Of a DNA stretch of 64,000 bases, positions 36,688 to 48,639 are shown in pieces; position 1 is the first letter of the stretch, and the number at the start of each line of letters is the position of its first letter. The stretch comes from Eonycteris spelaea (taxonomy: Eukaryota > Chordata > Mammalia > Chiroptera > Pteropodidae). The DNA is taken from NCBI GenBank assembly GCA_003508835.1, contig PUFA01000057.1:9994501-10058500 (forward strand), in the 5' to 3' direction. The translations under genes were made by a program, and so were the position numbers. The notes below the pieces were generated by a model. That model was given only the letters and a program-made list of their open reading frames with translations, was not told the DNA's origin and ran no database searches.

Positions 36688-36866
36688 ATGAGGCTCTCAA
36701 CCCTGGCTGCATATTCCAATCACAGAGAGGACTTTTAAAACGTACTCCTGCCCAGCCAGCACCTGAGACCAATTCTATGAGAATCACTGGGGTGCACTTG
36801 ATCATTTCTATTTTTAATTTCCCCAGGTGACCCCAATGTTTACCCAAGTTTGAGAAACTGTGGGCT
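36688..36866 (+). mobile_element. MER5-like element nested in LINE-2
   Basis: 'aggctctcaaccctggctgc', 'atattccaatcacagagagg', 'gcacctgagaccaattctat', 'atttccccaggtgaccccaa' and 'caagtttgagaaactgtggg' follow MER5 order. LINE-2 sequence lies on both sides, so the transposon is younger. Confidence 0.8.
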
Positions 36867-37130
36867 GGAGCAGAGGCAGGTGCAGGGGCCCAAGGCCCGC
36901 AAGGCCAGTGTGCCTGAGAATGTGTATGAGGGGCAGGTAGACGGGGGTCAGGGGATCAAATGAGCAGAGACAAACCAGGCAATATCCAGGCTGGAGATGT
37001 TGGTGGAACAAGAGCAGTGGTAAATGGTAGAGCTAGGGAGAGATCAGCAACATGGGGAAATAAGAGTTGATATGAATTTAGAACGTGGTATGGTTTGAGC
37101 AAGGAGATGAGGGCAGAATGGGTCTGGCAG
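36867..37130 (-). mobile_element. LINE-2, antisense, part 2
   Basis: After the MER5 element, 'cagaggcaggtgcaggggcc', 'caaggcccgcaaggccagtg' and 'tgagcagagacaaaccaggc' continue the reversed LINE-2 body. Frames on either strand here are shadows. Confidence 0.65.
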
Positions 37131-37139
37131 GACTCCAAC

Positions 37140-38835
37140 TAGATTCTCAGCATGAGTAATAGGCATGATTTGTGTTCTGTTTGCTAATTAATTTAGTGTC
37201 ATTCATGAATAAAACTGAGAGAACTGTCAGCAGGAAGCTCACCTGAAGTAGCAATAAATAGCACTGCTCACGTTGGGCCAACTCTCTTTAGGGCTGGCCA
37301 GGCAACTAGGAATAGGCTTGCCTGTAATGACCTCCAATGTGGAAAGAAAAAGAACTTTCACATCCTGACTCTAAAATTCTCTCTTCGCCCCATGAGTCAG
37401 TACATAAACTTTAATTCATACATTGCCAGTACTGTCAACAGCTCGTATGTCATTAGCAGAGTGCCGCTGAAGTTCCTTGTGCCAGGGAGCAGGCTGCTTC
37501 TGCTGCCTTCTCTGGATGTTGGAGTCTCCTTTTTTTCATGGAAACCTCAAAGGCAAGGGCTTTCTCGACTCTGGAAAGAGAACCTGAAATACAGAACTTT
37601 CCCTCAGCCTCTGGTCTTTGTTCAGTGGCTGAGCAATCTAGGCCAGGTCTCTTGCTTTCTCTCTCTCAGCATGACACAGATGTCTCTCTGCATATCTAGT
37701 GAAGTGTATAAGCATGGTTCTTAAAGCTCAAGACTAGATCTCACAGGGTCTCCACTGACAGCCTGAGGGCTCAGTGGCCAAGTTGGGAGAAACCAGAGTA
37801 TTAATCTTTATCAGTATGGATGTAGGTGTTAACAATACATAACAATGCAGGTAGGAAAGTTAACTTACCATCCTCCTAGGACAATAGCCCCTCCTACCCT
37901 AGTTACCTGTAGGCAGAGCTGAGCACCAAAGCCTGATTTCTTTTCTTTTTCTCCTTCACTTCCCTTAGGTGTGATTCTACCTCATAGGGAAATTCAAATG
38001 GAACATCTGATTCCCACAACATTAAAATAAAACTCAGCACAAGCTGTTAACGAATTGACTCTTTGCACACAAAATCATCTTTGTAAACTAAAACCATACC
38101 TAGCATGTTCTAACATGTCAGTGGGTGATGGATGGGAAGTGTGAGCTGCCATTTGAAATGTATACTACGTATATTAAAAGAAGAAATCACCCAACGAAAC
38201 CACTGTAAAAAAGAGTTCAAGTATAGATGGTATAGCTATTGTAAAATGATGCTGAAGAAAACCAGAAGCATTTCTAGGGTTTTGAAAAGTCTCATTATAT
38301 TTGAAACAGCCTAGATTTGGTGCTATATAGTTTATGAGCCTGAAAATGAAATTACAGGGCATAAAATATAAAAAACCTAATCAATATCATATAACCAGGA
38401 AGCTTGGAAATGTAAAGGAGTTCTCATGTGCTACATTTGAGGCCCCAAATACCAGAATATGGCATATGGAGAGGAAGTCAGAGTTCATATTACACCCATG
38501 TTACCTTGTCCAAATATAACAGCTCTTCCATCAGCTCAATTGTGAGGACTAACGTACAAGACATGGATTGACTTCTGCTGCTTCTCCTTCTCATTCGTGT
38601 TCCTGTTAATGGCAGGTAAAGTCAGTGTAAAATGATCAATTCTTTTATCATTTGGAGCTTGTAAATGCATCTTGATCATATTTAAACACAAGTAGTTAAT
38701 TATTAAAAGACATTATGTTCTCTAAAGATAAAGAGAGAAGAAAATTCTTCCTTTCCTTCATCAGAAGAGAAAACTTGAACCTCTATATACCTGTTCCTGT
38801 CTACACTCCAAAACCTCAGGACAGCTTTTGTATAC
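37140..38835. other. No recognised feature
   Basis: About 1.7 kb with no repeat I can name. The frames at 37392-37724 and 38132-38519 have no recognised content. Confidence 0.4.
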
Positions 38836-38839
38836 TGGG

Positions 38840-38965
38840 GCATTCGTTACAAGGCCTGGCACCAGATCCCAGCTGTCACAGTTCCTAGATATGAGCCTTT
38901 AGATGAGTCACTTCTTACACCTCACTTTTCTCAATTTATAATGGTGATAGATCTCTACTCAAAAC
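38840..38965 (+). repeat. MIR SINE
   Basis: 'ggcaccagatcccagctgtc', 'gagcctttagatgagtcact' and 'cctcacttttctcaatttat' give the MIR core in sense orientation. Confidence 0.6.
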
Positions 38966-39177
38966 GTTAACCCTTGGAGATACCTAACCTAGCCACCAGA
39001 TCAATAATGGCATGCCTGCCTTGAAAAAAATCTCCTTAACCTATTTGATTTTTAATCACCGACATTTTACTGGATTTCTATTTGTTGATTTGTTAACAAT
39101 TGAAGGTAAATCCATGAGTGCTACATTCCTGCTTCTGGAACAAGGCCTAGCCTTGTAAAAGCCAGTATAAAGAATGA

Positions 39178-39180
39178 ATA

Positions 39181-39227
<47 letters not shown>
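39178..39227. repeat. (ATG)n microsatellite
   Basis: About 16 perfect ATG or GAT triplets, followed by 'attaataataaat'. Likely polymorphic. Confidence 0.95.
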
Positions 39228-39519
39228 ATTAATAATAAATCATAGCTACATTTAGAGGAAGAAAAGAGTCTAGGAAAGATGCAGGGAATGGCAGCATTTG
39301 TGGTAGAAAAAAAGGAATGAAACCTTGCAATAGAGGAGTAAAAAGATTGTTCAGAGAGTTAAGAGGTAAATCGGTGGAAGGTGATAACCACTGATATCAT
39401 TTGGGAGATTGAAGGAGAGCAGTATGTGGCAGAGTCAAGAGACCCCTGACTTAAGAAGCCTTATTCTAGCCTCTAGACAATTAATTTGAGAAAAAAATAG
39501 AAATACATATACACATTGC

Positions 39520-40330
39520 CTTCTGCACTCAGTTATTGACATAGAGTTCCTAAAACCCCTGTAATTTCCTAAGTGATAAGAGAACTAGGAGCATCTTTGT
39601 TCTAATGTTTGGTCTTTGACCCCATCCTGACACAGGGCCCCTAAATCCCTTGTAATTTCATGGATGATAGGAGTGTCTCTTGCTCTAATGAGGCAACACT
39701 TGATGGGTTTCTCGATCATCATCAGAAATACCAAATCATGATTAGAACCTTGGAACTTTCAGCCACACCCTCAAGCTATACAAAAGGGAGAGAGTCTAAA
39801 GGTGGAGATAATTATCTATCATGCCTATGTGATCAGGCCTCCATGAATATCCCCAAAGTATGTGGTGTGAGGAACTTCTGGATTGATGAACATATCCACA
39901 TGCAAGGAAGATGGCACTCCCCAGCTTCATGAGGATAGAAGCTCCTTCATGGGGATAACCCTCTCCAACCTTCCTTATGTACCTCTTCACCTGGCTGTTC
40001 ATCATATTCTTTATAATAAACTGGTAAATATAAGTATTTCCTCAAGTTCTGTGAGCCATTCTAGCAAATTATTGAACCTGAGGAGGGGGTCATGGGAACC
40101 TCAATTTATAGCTTGTTTGTGAAAAATACAGGTGGCAACCTGGACTTTTGATTGGCATCTGAAATGGGGGCAGTCTTGTGGAACTGAACCTTAACCTGTG
40201 GAGTCTGTCCTGACTTTGTTTAGTATCAGAATTGAATTGATTTGTAAAACACCCAGCTTATGTTGCAGAATTGCTTGTTGTGGGAAAAATACCCACACAT
40301 CTGTTCATGGAAGTGTTCTACGTGAGTCTG
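39520..40330 (+). mobile_element. ERV LTR-like element, family not assigned
   Basis: 'gatcaggcctccatgaatat', 'ctccccagcttcatgaggat', 'ctttataataaactggtaaa' (a poly-A-signal-like site near 40013), 'ggcaacctggacttttgatt' and 'tcttgtggaactgaacctta' resemble a mammalian ERV LTR of about 0.6-0.8 kb. No internal proviral region flanks it, so it would be a solo LTR. The boundaries are uncertain. Confidence 0.5.
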
Positions 40331-40744
40331 TAAAGGAAAATAAAAGAGTGCTTTTTCTCAGATACTATTCAGCATCAGACACTATGCAGTAACTTGCCCA
40401 TGCAGTAACTTGCTTGCTAACACTCCAAAACATCATAAGGTTTTCTAGATTACACTATTCCTAGAATACATGGCATTAAATCATAGAAATAATGTTGCCC
40501 AAAATAAAAATTTAGCAGCATTTCTGAGGAAGACAAGATTATTCTGGCCTGTGATCATTAATGGAGGAAAGCTTTTTATGGCAGGACTTTAAAGGGTTGG
40601 TAGGATTTTCATAGTAGAATAAGGTGGAGGATGAATGAGGTTATAAAAATGTCAGGGAGGAGAGAAGATAAAGAAAAGTGGGCTTTGAGAAAAGAAACTT
40701 GATATCATGATAATGAAAAAAGGTTGGTATAAAAAATAGAAGAA

Positions 40745-40950
40745 AATCCTGGAAATATTAGTTGAGGTCAGGTTGTAAAGAATATCAGAACTTAGCTAAG
40801 ACTTAGGAATTTGAACCACAGGAAACAGAGCCATGAAGAGTTTTTGAATAGTGTTTTGATATGATAACAGAAGATGTTTAGTGTTTGGCTGGAAGGAAGA
40901 AGCCCAATAGACAGGAGACTAAAGAATCTGATCATAAGAGCCTGCACCAC
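40745..40950 (-). mobile_element. LINE-2 5'-ward fragment, antisense (weak)
   Basis: 'cagagccatgaagagttttt', 'gttttgatatgataacagaa' and 'ccaatagacaggagactaaa' resemble the reversed LINE-2 body. Diverged. Confidence 0.45.
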
Positions 40951-41044
40951 GGTGGTCTTTTTGGGAATACACAGGAGGGGAAAACGTGTAGGAATTTGGT
41001 GGAGACTGCTATGCACCATTCATATCTCCATTGTGGAAGGTCTA

Positions 41045-41078
41045 GATCTCTCCTGATCCTGTGGCTTCAGGAGAGATC
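41045..41078. repeat. Perfect 12-bp inverted repeat (hairpin)
   Basis: GATCTCTCCTGA at 41045-41056 and its exact reverse complement TCAGGAGAGATC at 41067-41078 enclose a 10-base loop. It lies at the start of an LTR-like repeat that runs to about 41400. Confidence 0.95.
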
Positions 41079-41079
41079 A

Positions 41080-41400
41080 GAGACCTTCTCACCTACAGCA
41101 TCTCTTTTTCCAGCAGTCCATGTTCAATGACTAGCGAGCCTGGGAGTATGAAGGACTGGCCAGCTCAGCCTAACTTGGATTGACACTGGAGGGCCAGGCC
41201 ATTTTAACTCTAGGGCTGTCCGTTGCATTGGCCAAGATTGACAATGGGTGTAATTCACAGCTCAACTTCTTTCTCTGCCTCTTCCTGCTTCCTTTCCTTC
41301 CTTCCTCAGGTGTTGATTATTATTTTTAATAATAAACCCCATACATGCTAAACTCCTTCTCAAAGCCTACCTCCTAAGAACTCGACCTGCAACAGAAAGA
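41080..41400 (+). mobile_element. Old LTR-like repeat, family not assigned
   Basis: The order 'ccttccttcctcaggtgttg', 'taataataaaccccatacat' (poly-A-signal-like) and 'agaactcgacctgcaacaga' is familiar from mammalian repeats ending in a similar phrase. I cannot name the family. No coding content. Confidence 0.4.
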
Positions 41401-41404
41401 ATCC

Positions 41405-41950
41405 AAAATGGTACGGGGCAGGGATAAAATCCTGCTGATCACTTGTATTTGGAAGACAAAGAAGAAAGGAGTTGGTTTTTCTGGATTACTGGAAGAATTT
41501 AGTAATGAATTGCTCTATCAACCAAATTCAGCCATCAAGTGTAGGGAGCTACTTAGAAGGGGATGGGATGTGTTTGTTTTCCGACACGTTGAGTTTAACT
41601 CTAAGAGATCTAAAGAATCTGTGTGATTCAGTATCCCCTAACACAGAAACAACTGGTTTTACCCCACTTTTTGCAAGAGTTCTGCCCCCATAGCCACAGA
41701 TTGGGCCAATCCTTGTTCCCAGCCCTGACCTGGCAATCAAAATCTTTCACTAGGATTTCATAATTGGAGAAGAGAAGTCATTGTCTTCTCTGGTCCTGGG
41801 CTGCTAAAACTCCAGATTTGCAGGGGCCACATCATTTGCCACCAGGATAAACCATTGCAGAGGAGTGAGAATAAGACTACACACAGAAAGATCATAGGGG
41901 AAGCCCAGGTGAGTGGGTCCTGTTGTGTCTGTCTGGCTCTCAGGACATTC
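41405..41950. other. No recognised feature
   Basis: About 0.5 kb with overlapping open frames (41408-41626, 41472-41693) that have no recognised content. Confidence 0.4.
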
Positions 41951-41954
41951 TTTT

Positions 41955-42542
41955 ATTATTCATAGTGAGTAGAATTCTGAGGTGATTCCCAAGATTCCCA
42001 CCCTCTGGTGTACAAACTCTGTATGATCTCCTTGCCCCCTGAGTGTTAATGTGACCTGTGACTATGATGAAATGTTACTCCTGTAGTTAGGTTATGTACT
42101 AGAGCAAAGGTGATGGAAGGGTCATACCTGTGATTATGTTATGTTACATAAGACTCCATATTAGCAGACTGTAGAGAATCTTATGTTAACCTTGAAGAAA
42201 CAAACTGCTGTGTGGTGTAGAAGGACACCTGAGGTTGGTGTCTGATTGACAAGAATGGTCCCAGCATACAGCCATCAAGCAAATGTGGACCTCAGTCTTA
42301 CAAGCACATGGAACTAGACTCAACCAATCACCTGAATAACACTGAAAGAGGACCTGGAGCTCCAGATGGAAATGTAGCCTTTGCTGATATCTTGATTTCA
42401 GTCTTTTGGGGGCCTGAGAAAAGGACCAAGCTAGGTTGCACCCAGACTCCTGACCCAGGGACATGTGAGTTAATAAAAGTATGTTTTTCTAAGCCACTAA
42501 TGTTTGTAGTAATTTGTTATGCAGTAGCAGAAAACTAGTACA
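41955..42542 (+). mobile_element. MaLR (MLT1-type) LTR
   Basis: The segment ends with 'ttctaagccactaatgtttg', 'tagtaatttgttatgcagta' and 'gcagaaaactagtacac', the typical MLT1 3' end. Inside, 'tgatatcttgatttcagtct' and 'gacccagggacatgtgagtt' followed by AATAAAA are also MLT1-like. Confidence 0.65.
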
Positions 42543-42884
42543 CTGTCTCTCCCATATCTATAACTGGGGAATCTCACTTAAATTTATACAAGTTGATTTT
42601 CTTGCTTTTTCAATCATGAATGTTTAGAAGATGAACTGATCATAGGTATATAGAAAAATGAAGCAATCTAACAAAGAAGGGAATTATAAATTCTAAGAAA
42701 AAATATTTTATATGCATTATATTATTGTCAAAAACATTTGATGAACCCCTCTAGATGAAGATAATCAAATATCTATTGTAAAATAGCCCTAATATCTAGA
42801 ACAGCATGGTCAAAACAAATAAAAATAATCTTGAAATTTCAGGCTATGAAACAAGGTATATCTGTGTTAATTGTGTACAGATGG

Positions 42885-42965
42885 GAAGATAGCTTTATTT
42901 ATTGAACACAGATGGTGACAGATACTGTGCTAGGGTGAGGAGGCACTGGTGGATATACTAAATTT
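42885..42965 (-). mobile_element. LINE-2 3' end, antisense (short)
   Basis: 'ctttatttattgaacacaga' followed by 'gatactgtgctagggtgagg' is the reversed LINE-2 terminus. Confidence 0.5.
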
Positions 42966-43317
42966 CTATCTTGCTCTGTGTATGAACTGAGCCCCTACTG
43001 TCATTATGTTAGTTGTCAAGTGTTAAAACAGAACTCTGGATTCACAGACTATTTGACTTGGAACAGACTTTAGAGTTAAGAGAGTCCAGCTTTCACTTTC
43101 CACTAATAAGGAATTAGAGTCAGAGAGGTTCAACAACAGAGCTAGACTTGAACTCAGATCCCCCAGTGGGTCTCTGGGCCAACATTCTTCCCCTGCAGTG
43201 CACTGGGCCTCTCACTAGAGAGGTGGCATGTATGTCTCAGAGAACTTGGGTCTTGTGTTTCAACAACTGTTTAATAGAGTTATGTTTTATTATACTAATT
43301 TTTAATTTGATTAAAAA

Positions 43318-44588
43318 GCCCCAATACAGAAGAAAATAGTAAATTCTGTTACAGGCAGTAAACAGTAAACTCTAACATTAGTTTTAACAATATTTTCTTG
43401 GACATGTGTCCTTGGGCAGGGGCAACATAAACAAAACTAAACAAATAAGACTACATTGAGCTGAAAAGTTTCTACAAAGGAGACCATCAACAAAATGAAA
43501 GGACAGCCAACTGAATGGGAGAAGATGTTCACAAACAATATGCACGATAAGGGGTTAATATTCAAAATATATAAGAAACTCATAGAATTCAACATCCAAA
43601 AAAAAAAATCTGATTAAAAAATGGGAAGATGACCTGAATAGATATTTCTAAAAAGAAAATATACAGATGGCCAATTGACATATGAAAATATGCTCAACAT
43701 CACTAATTGTCAGGGAAATGCAAATCAAAACCACAATGAGATACTACCTCACACCCATCAGAATGTTCATCATCAAAAAGTCAACAAATAACAAGTGTTG
43801 GCAAGGGTGTGGAGAAAAGGGAACCCTCCACGTGCACTGTTGGCAAGATTATAATCTTGTGCAACCACTATGGAAAACAGTATGGAGCTTCCTCAAATAA
43901 TTAAAAATAGAACTGTCATATGACTCACTCAACAATTCCACTTCCAGGTAGTTATACAAAGAAAACAAAAATACTAATTTAAAAACATATATACACTCCT
44001 ATGTTCATTGCAGCACTATTTATAATAACCAAGATATGGAAGCAACCTAAGTGTTCATAATAAACAAATAAAGAAGATGTGATACATGTATACAGTGGAA
44101 TATTGCTCAGTCATAAAAAGGAATGAGATCTTGACATGTGCAACAACATGGATGAACCTAGAGGGTATTATGCTAATTGAAATAAGTTTGACAGGGAAAG
44201 ACAAATACCATATGATTTCACTTACATGTGGGACCTAAAAATAAAACAAACAAAAAACAGAAACAGACCCATAGATACAGAGGTGGATGAAAAAGGTGAA
44301 GGGGAATAAGAGATATACACTTCTAGTTATAAAATAAATAAGCCATGGGGATGTAGTGTGCAGCATAGGAAATATGTGAGTAACATTACAATAACTGCAT
44401 GGTGGTGGATAGGTCCTAGACTTATGGTGGTCACACCATGAAGGTATATAAATGTCTAATCACTATATTGTACACCTGAAAGTAATATAATATTGTATGC
44501 CAACTATACTTAAATAAATTAAATTAAATTAAATTAAATTAAATTAAATTAAATTAAATTAAATTAAAAGGGGGGATGCCCCAATACA
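43318..44588 (+). mobile_element. 5'-truncated LINE-1 with target-site duplication
   Basis: The LINE-1 body at about 43329-44577 is in sense orientation. It starts within the C-terminal part of ORF2, as in 'ttcttggacatgtgtccttg', 'accatcaacaaaatgaaagg', 'aatgcaaatcaaaaccacaa' and 'gcaacaacatggatgaacct'. It ends at 'attgtacacctgaaagtaat' and an (AAATT)n tail. Flanking copies of GCCCCAATACA at 43318-43328 and 44578-44588 are the target-site duplication. The body is 1.25 kb, far short of 6 kb, and the frame is broken; only a 72-codon stretch at 43682-43900 stays open. This is the best-preserved LINE-1 in the window. Confidence 0.9.
44516..44569. repeat. (AAATT)n pentanucleotide repeat
   Basis: About 10 units of AAATT directly follow the LINE-1 3' end, probably grown from its A-rich tail. 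Confidence 0.95.
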
Positions 44589-44589
44589 A

Positions 44590-45890
44590 AACATGAGGAG
44601 ATGGGAAAAAATATTTTAAAAGAAAAGTGTAGCAATTGTAAAATTCTTTAGAGTACCCTAGGATCCCAAGATGAAGGAAAGGGAGGGAGTAGGGTCTTCT
44701 TCTGACCTGTCACTTCCTTTTTGGACATTGTTCAAGAAGGAAGGAACAAACTTTTGGAGTGCCATTACAATGGCTCTCTACACTAGAACCTCTTGTGGAT
44801 TTATTTTAAAATGATTATTATTCAAAGAACCTTGATAATAAGCTCTTTGCTTATCTCCCTATAACAATACCTTTGATCTTAAAAAAAGGGATCCAACACG
44901 AGTCTGATCAGCTATCTGGATCTAGCTCCCAATTTGCCAAAAATACAAAGGAAGGCATTGACTGCATCATGAGGGTGCTGTCTGCAAAACCCAGATTGTG
45001 GATACTCTACAGGTCGAACAGTCTGGTTCTTTGATAGATAAACTGAAAGGAAAAGAAAAATATGAAGAAGGAACGTATTTATTAAAAGACTTAAACAACA
45101 TTTCAAGTTTAAAATGATATAAGGAAGGAATTACTATACAAGTAGGGTACTGTGGACATTTGGGGGTAGAGAGGGGCCTGAAACTGGACACAGAGGGCTC
45201 AGCAAAGTTTAATATCTTCATCTGAGTAGAAGTTACAAGTGTTCCCTCAGCTCACTGAGTTATATATTTGTTTTGTGCAATGTTTGGTGTTTGTGTCTTA
45301 TTTTACAATAACAAGGTAAAAAGAAAAATTCATTCACTCCTCAAGTCATTTTGATTTAGTGGTTCTGTGGAACCAGAAGGCTGCTTGGAGGCAATCTACC
45401 ATAAACACTCCTCTACATTTTTTTTTTTTGACCATGGGCACATGCTACCAAGCCACAGGGGCTTATTTTAATCATAGAGACAATTGAAACAAATGTTCTT
45501 TAAAAAAAAAAATACGGCCATTGAAAAGATAACACATTTAAAAACATGCAAACACCACAGCATCCTCCACTTTTCAATGAACACACCCAGGTCTCTAGAG
45601 AAAGGACCCAGCACACAGCTAGTTATAGAAAGGACGTTCACCCCGGTTTTTTGGCTCTGCCCCCAGTGCTTAGGAAAGGGAATTTGTTTCCCCCTAAAAA
45701 TATGTCTCATACTTTACCTACATCGACCGGTTTAATCCTCTGCCACGTTGTAGATGAATAATAATTGGTGCTCAGGAGGTGGAAGAACTTTGAGTCATGT
45801 CTTAAAAGTGACAGAGCTTGAATTTGATCCATGTTGGAATTTCCAGGACCAAGCACAGAATTCTCAAACATATTCAAGAAGGCTTGTTCG
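44590..45890. other. No recognised feature
   Basis: About 1.3 kb with poly-T and poly-A runs near 45419 and 45503. The overlapping frames at 45468-45761 have no recognised content. Confidence 0.4.
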
Positions 45891-45929
45891 GCCAATGACA
45901 ACTGAGAAACCATCTTGGTAAGTGTGTTG

Positions 45930-46415
45930 CCCTATACTGTGCCTCTCCACTACTCCAAATTCCTGTCTACTCTTCTTCGCTCTGGCAAGGATCTGACATC
46001 CCTGAACTTAATTACTGGTTTCCTTATCCACTGACTGCTGCTTGAATTCAGTCAATGAGAAGCTCTATCAAGAGACCAGAGGTGGGAAGAGTGAGGAGAT
46101 GGGGTATTTTTCCCTCTGTCATCTCCTTGCTTCCAGGCAGTAAGTGGAACAACAGCTTAATCTTTTTTACTGCAGTTTCCTCCACCAATCCAGCTCTCAC
46201 AGGCCCCAACAAACACCACACCCTCTTTTTTACCCCTCCAGGCTAAGGGTAGCACTGATTTCCCAGTGCTGCTTGTTTTTAGATGATTTGACCTTCCTTC
46301 TTGGTTCCCTTACTCTGGACACTTTGGTACAGAGATACAAAATCATATTTTCTTCAGTTAGAACTATGTGAGTAAAAGTTAGTTCCTATCAAAACCCAGA
46401 CTGATACAAATACTG
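45930..46415 (+). mobile_element. Old interspersed repeat, family not assigned
   Basis: 'ttctctggcaaggatctgac'-type text near 45980, 'gtcaatgagaagctctatca', 'ccagaggtgggaagagtgag' and the end 'aacccagactgatacaaata' give a shape common in mammalian LTR or DNA repeats. I am not confident of the family. Confidence 0.35.
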
Positions 46416-46700
46416 ATCATACATATATGTGGGTGAACATGAATCTTAGTCCACAAACTCAGGAATGAAAATCATGTCATGCTATTAATTTTCTTTTTCC
46501 ACTTAAATTAGATCTGACTCCAGGATGTCTGAGATAGGCTAGCAGGACACCCAATGTCAAACATTTATGGGTTCTCTTACCACCATTAGGTCTATATGAA
46601 GATTGTGTGAGTTTCACGCTCAGCAAAATATTCTGTAACTTCCTTCTATAGGATAAGCTGGTCTTTGTGATTCTGCTGTACAGTTCACATGATCTCTTGA

Positions 46701-46954
46701 CCTCTGGTCCCACCATGCCAGGAGCTCAGCCATCCTGAACCCCAGGGCCCAGGGCCCGCCTCCTCAGATGCCTCCCACAATTATATGCTGGATGTCAGAG
46801 GTGCTGTTGCTTCTTCTGAGCTCTACAAGAGAGTGGACAAGTCCTCACCACTCCTGAAATCTTGAGGTTCATTATCTTTTTTGGTATCAATTTGTACACC
46901 TGATTTTGGCCACAAGGTAAACCTTCTCTTGAGAAAGAAAGATCAAGGAGTTGA
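46701..46954 (+). pseudogene. Coding-like remnant upstream of the ERV, unidentified
   Basis: In the frame that ends GGA-GTT at 46947-46952, the sequence is open from 46701 to 46862, has a single TGA at 46863-46865 and is open again to the ERV edge at 46954. Removal of the ERV and one copy of its 5-base flank puts it in frame with the open stretch at 53392-53571. I do not recognise the protein. It may be a processed retrocopy, an old exon or a coincidence. Upstream of 46701 the same frame hits a stop at 46698-46700. Confidence 0.3.
46950..46954. repeat. ERV target-site duplication, 5' copy
   Basis: GTTGA lies immediately before the 5' LTR. The partner after the 3' LTR is GTTGG at 53392-53396, with one mismatch. 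Five bases is an ordinary duplication length for retroviral integration. Confidence 0.5.
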
Positions 46955-47264
46955 TGTGAGAAGAAAGAAAGATGGCCATAGTCAGGCTCCCTCCTGACAC
47001 CTTTATCAGCTACTTTCTGAGTGAAAGTGAGTCATCATTTTTCCCCTTATATAACCTTGTGCCCGGTGCTCATGTTCAGACTTCCATTATCTGGCAGTAT
47101 GCCACTACTGTTTAACCTGTGTAGAAAAGACGCCACCTCCATGTGAGGCTGGCTGTACCTTTGCTGGAATAAAAAGCTATATTGCAGTTGCCTACCACTC
47201 CCTACATTTTCTTCCAACTGCCTGAGCCTGGTACCCCTTACCTCGGAAACTCGAATCCGCAGCA
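46955..47264 (+). repeat. ERV 5' LTR
   Basis: Starts TGTGAGAAG and ends GCAGCA, paired with the 3' LTR at 53053-53391. Shared blocks include 'gtcaggctccctcctgacac', 'ttatctggcagt', 'tgtttaacctgtgta', 'gctggaataaa' (poly-A signal) and 'cattttcttccaactgcc'. It lacks about 39 bases present in the 3' copy. Confidence 0.85.
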
Positions 47265-47271
47265 ACACACT

Positions 47272-47289
47272 TGGCATCGCAAATAAGAT
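47272..47289 (+). promoter_or_regulatory. Candidate ERV primer-binding site
   Basis: TGGCATCGCAAATAAGAT lies 7 bases after the inferred end of the 5' LTR. It begins with TGG, the complement of the tRNA CCA end. The rest is closest, though poorly, to a serine tRNA 3' end. The spacing is a little long, so the LTR edge or the PBS may be off by a few bases. Confidence 0.5.
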
Positions 47290-48600
47290 TCTGCCTCACT
47301 GGAGAATAGGAGGGACATGTGGCCCCCACAGAGTGTGTGGTATCCCTTGGCAGTGGTATTGATGACTTGGACTCCACCTGAGCCTTGGGAGGTAGTTGAG
47401 GAGTTCCCAATAAGTATCGAGAAAGTGCTCTGCTCCCTGGAGGAGCAGCTGCCGGAAAAAGCATGGGCTATGGCCGGCCAAGTGGGCTGGGTGCTCTTAA
47501 CAGCTTTGAAGCAGATTATGAACTTAGCTCTAGCAGAGGCTGCACAGAAGCTTTAGCAAAAAGCAGATGCTTTGGATGCAAGGGTGCAACTACTGGAAGC
47601 TGAGCTCCAAAAATGTCCACCCTCAGAGTTGCCTTCAGAGGTAGAGGAAGATGGTCCAGAAGAAGTCCACCCACAAGTACAGCTCATAATATACAAAAAG
47701 GTAAAACATAACAACCCCTGGGTCCAGGTAGGATGTAAGCTGAATTCATCACATATACCCTGTATACACCTGAGGAGTGTGGGATTTGGAGAAACAATGT
47801 CGGCAGTACCCTGGTGAAACATTGCCAGCCTGGTTGCTGGGCCTTTGGGACAAGGGGTCCAACAGTATTTCATGTTCCCCTGATGAGATGGAGAAATTGG
47901 CATCCACAACCATACAGACTTCATTACAGCAGTATCTACAGAACAGTCATCACTTGGCTCATGGTCAGGGGAACCATACCCTGATGGAATGGATTACTGC
48001 CACTGTGGGGACAGTTTGGAAGACACCTGAGAACTCTCAGACCATGTGAGTGAATGGCAAACGTATGCTGAACTAGCACAGGTTATTCATGAACAGGGCA
48101 TGCGATATGCTGTGCTTACTCTGAATACATGGGGACCGGATGATGAACGGTTTATGATTGGCATGCGAGACCTAGTGTCAGGGACCACCTCCTCTACCAC
48201 GTTTGGCTCATTGGTTGCCATCGTGGCTCCCTATGTGGAGAAACTTATACCTAAAGTGACAACAACAATGGCTGCTCTAGGGGATGTAGAAGGGAGATGC
48301 TATGAGGCAGGGGCAGAAGTATGCAATAACACCCAGACCCCTGAGGGCTGAGAAGAATAAGAAAGGCCCTATGCAGGGTTCTGTTCAGGTTACCAGAATG
48401 CAAACGTGGACTGATTTGCTAGCTGCAGGAGTTGATCAAGACAAGAAAGACCACCAGCCTGATGCAGTGTTAATAGAATTGTGGTGGCAATTAAAACCTG
48501 AACAATAGTTTAGGCATGGATAGAATTCTCCCACTGACAAAGTTAGGCTGGTGGCCTTGAAGAACTTCTTGAAACCCCAGGACTCCCTGTTGACCTTATA
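47290..48600 (+). pseudogene. ERV gag remnant
   Basis: The region between the PBS and the protease holds a chain of short overlapping open frames (47317-47556, 47572-47817, 47777-48049, 48046-48351). Their content is hydrophilic and gag-like, for example a 'WGPDDERFMIGMRDLV' segment at the capsid position. Stops and frameshifts separate the pieces. No Cys-His zinc knuckle is clearly readable. Gag would normally form the virion core; this copy cannot. Confidence 0.6.
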
Positions 48601-48639
48601 TGAGTACAGAGAAGACCGAGGTGCCCATCTGGAGGAGAT

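Noticed and set aside
39178..39227. Trinucleotide repeat as a possible coding poly-amino-acid tract
   Set aside because: No surrounding open frame or exon context. A simple non-coding microsatellite explains it.
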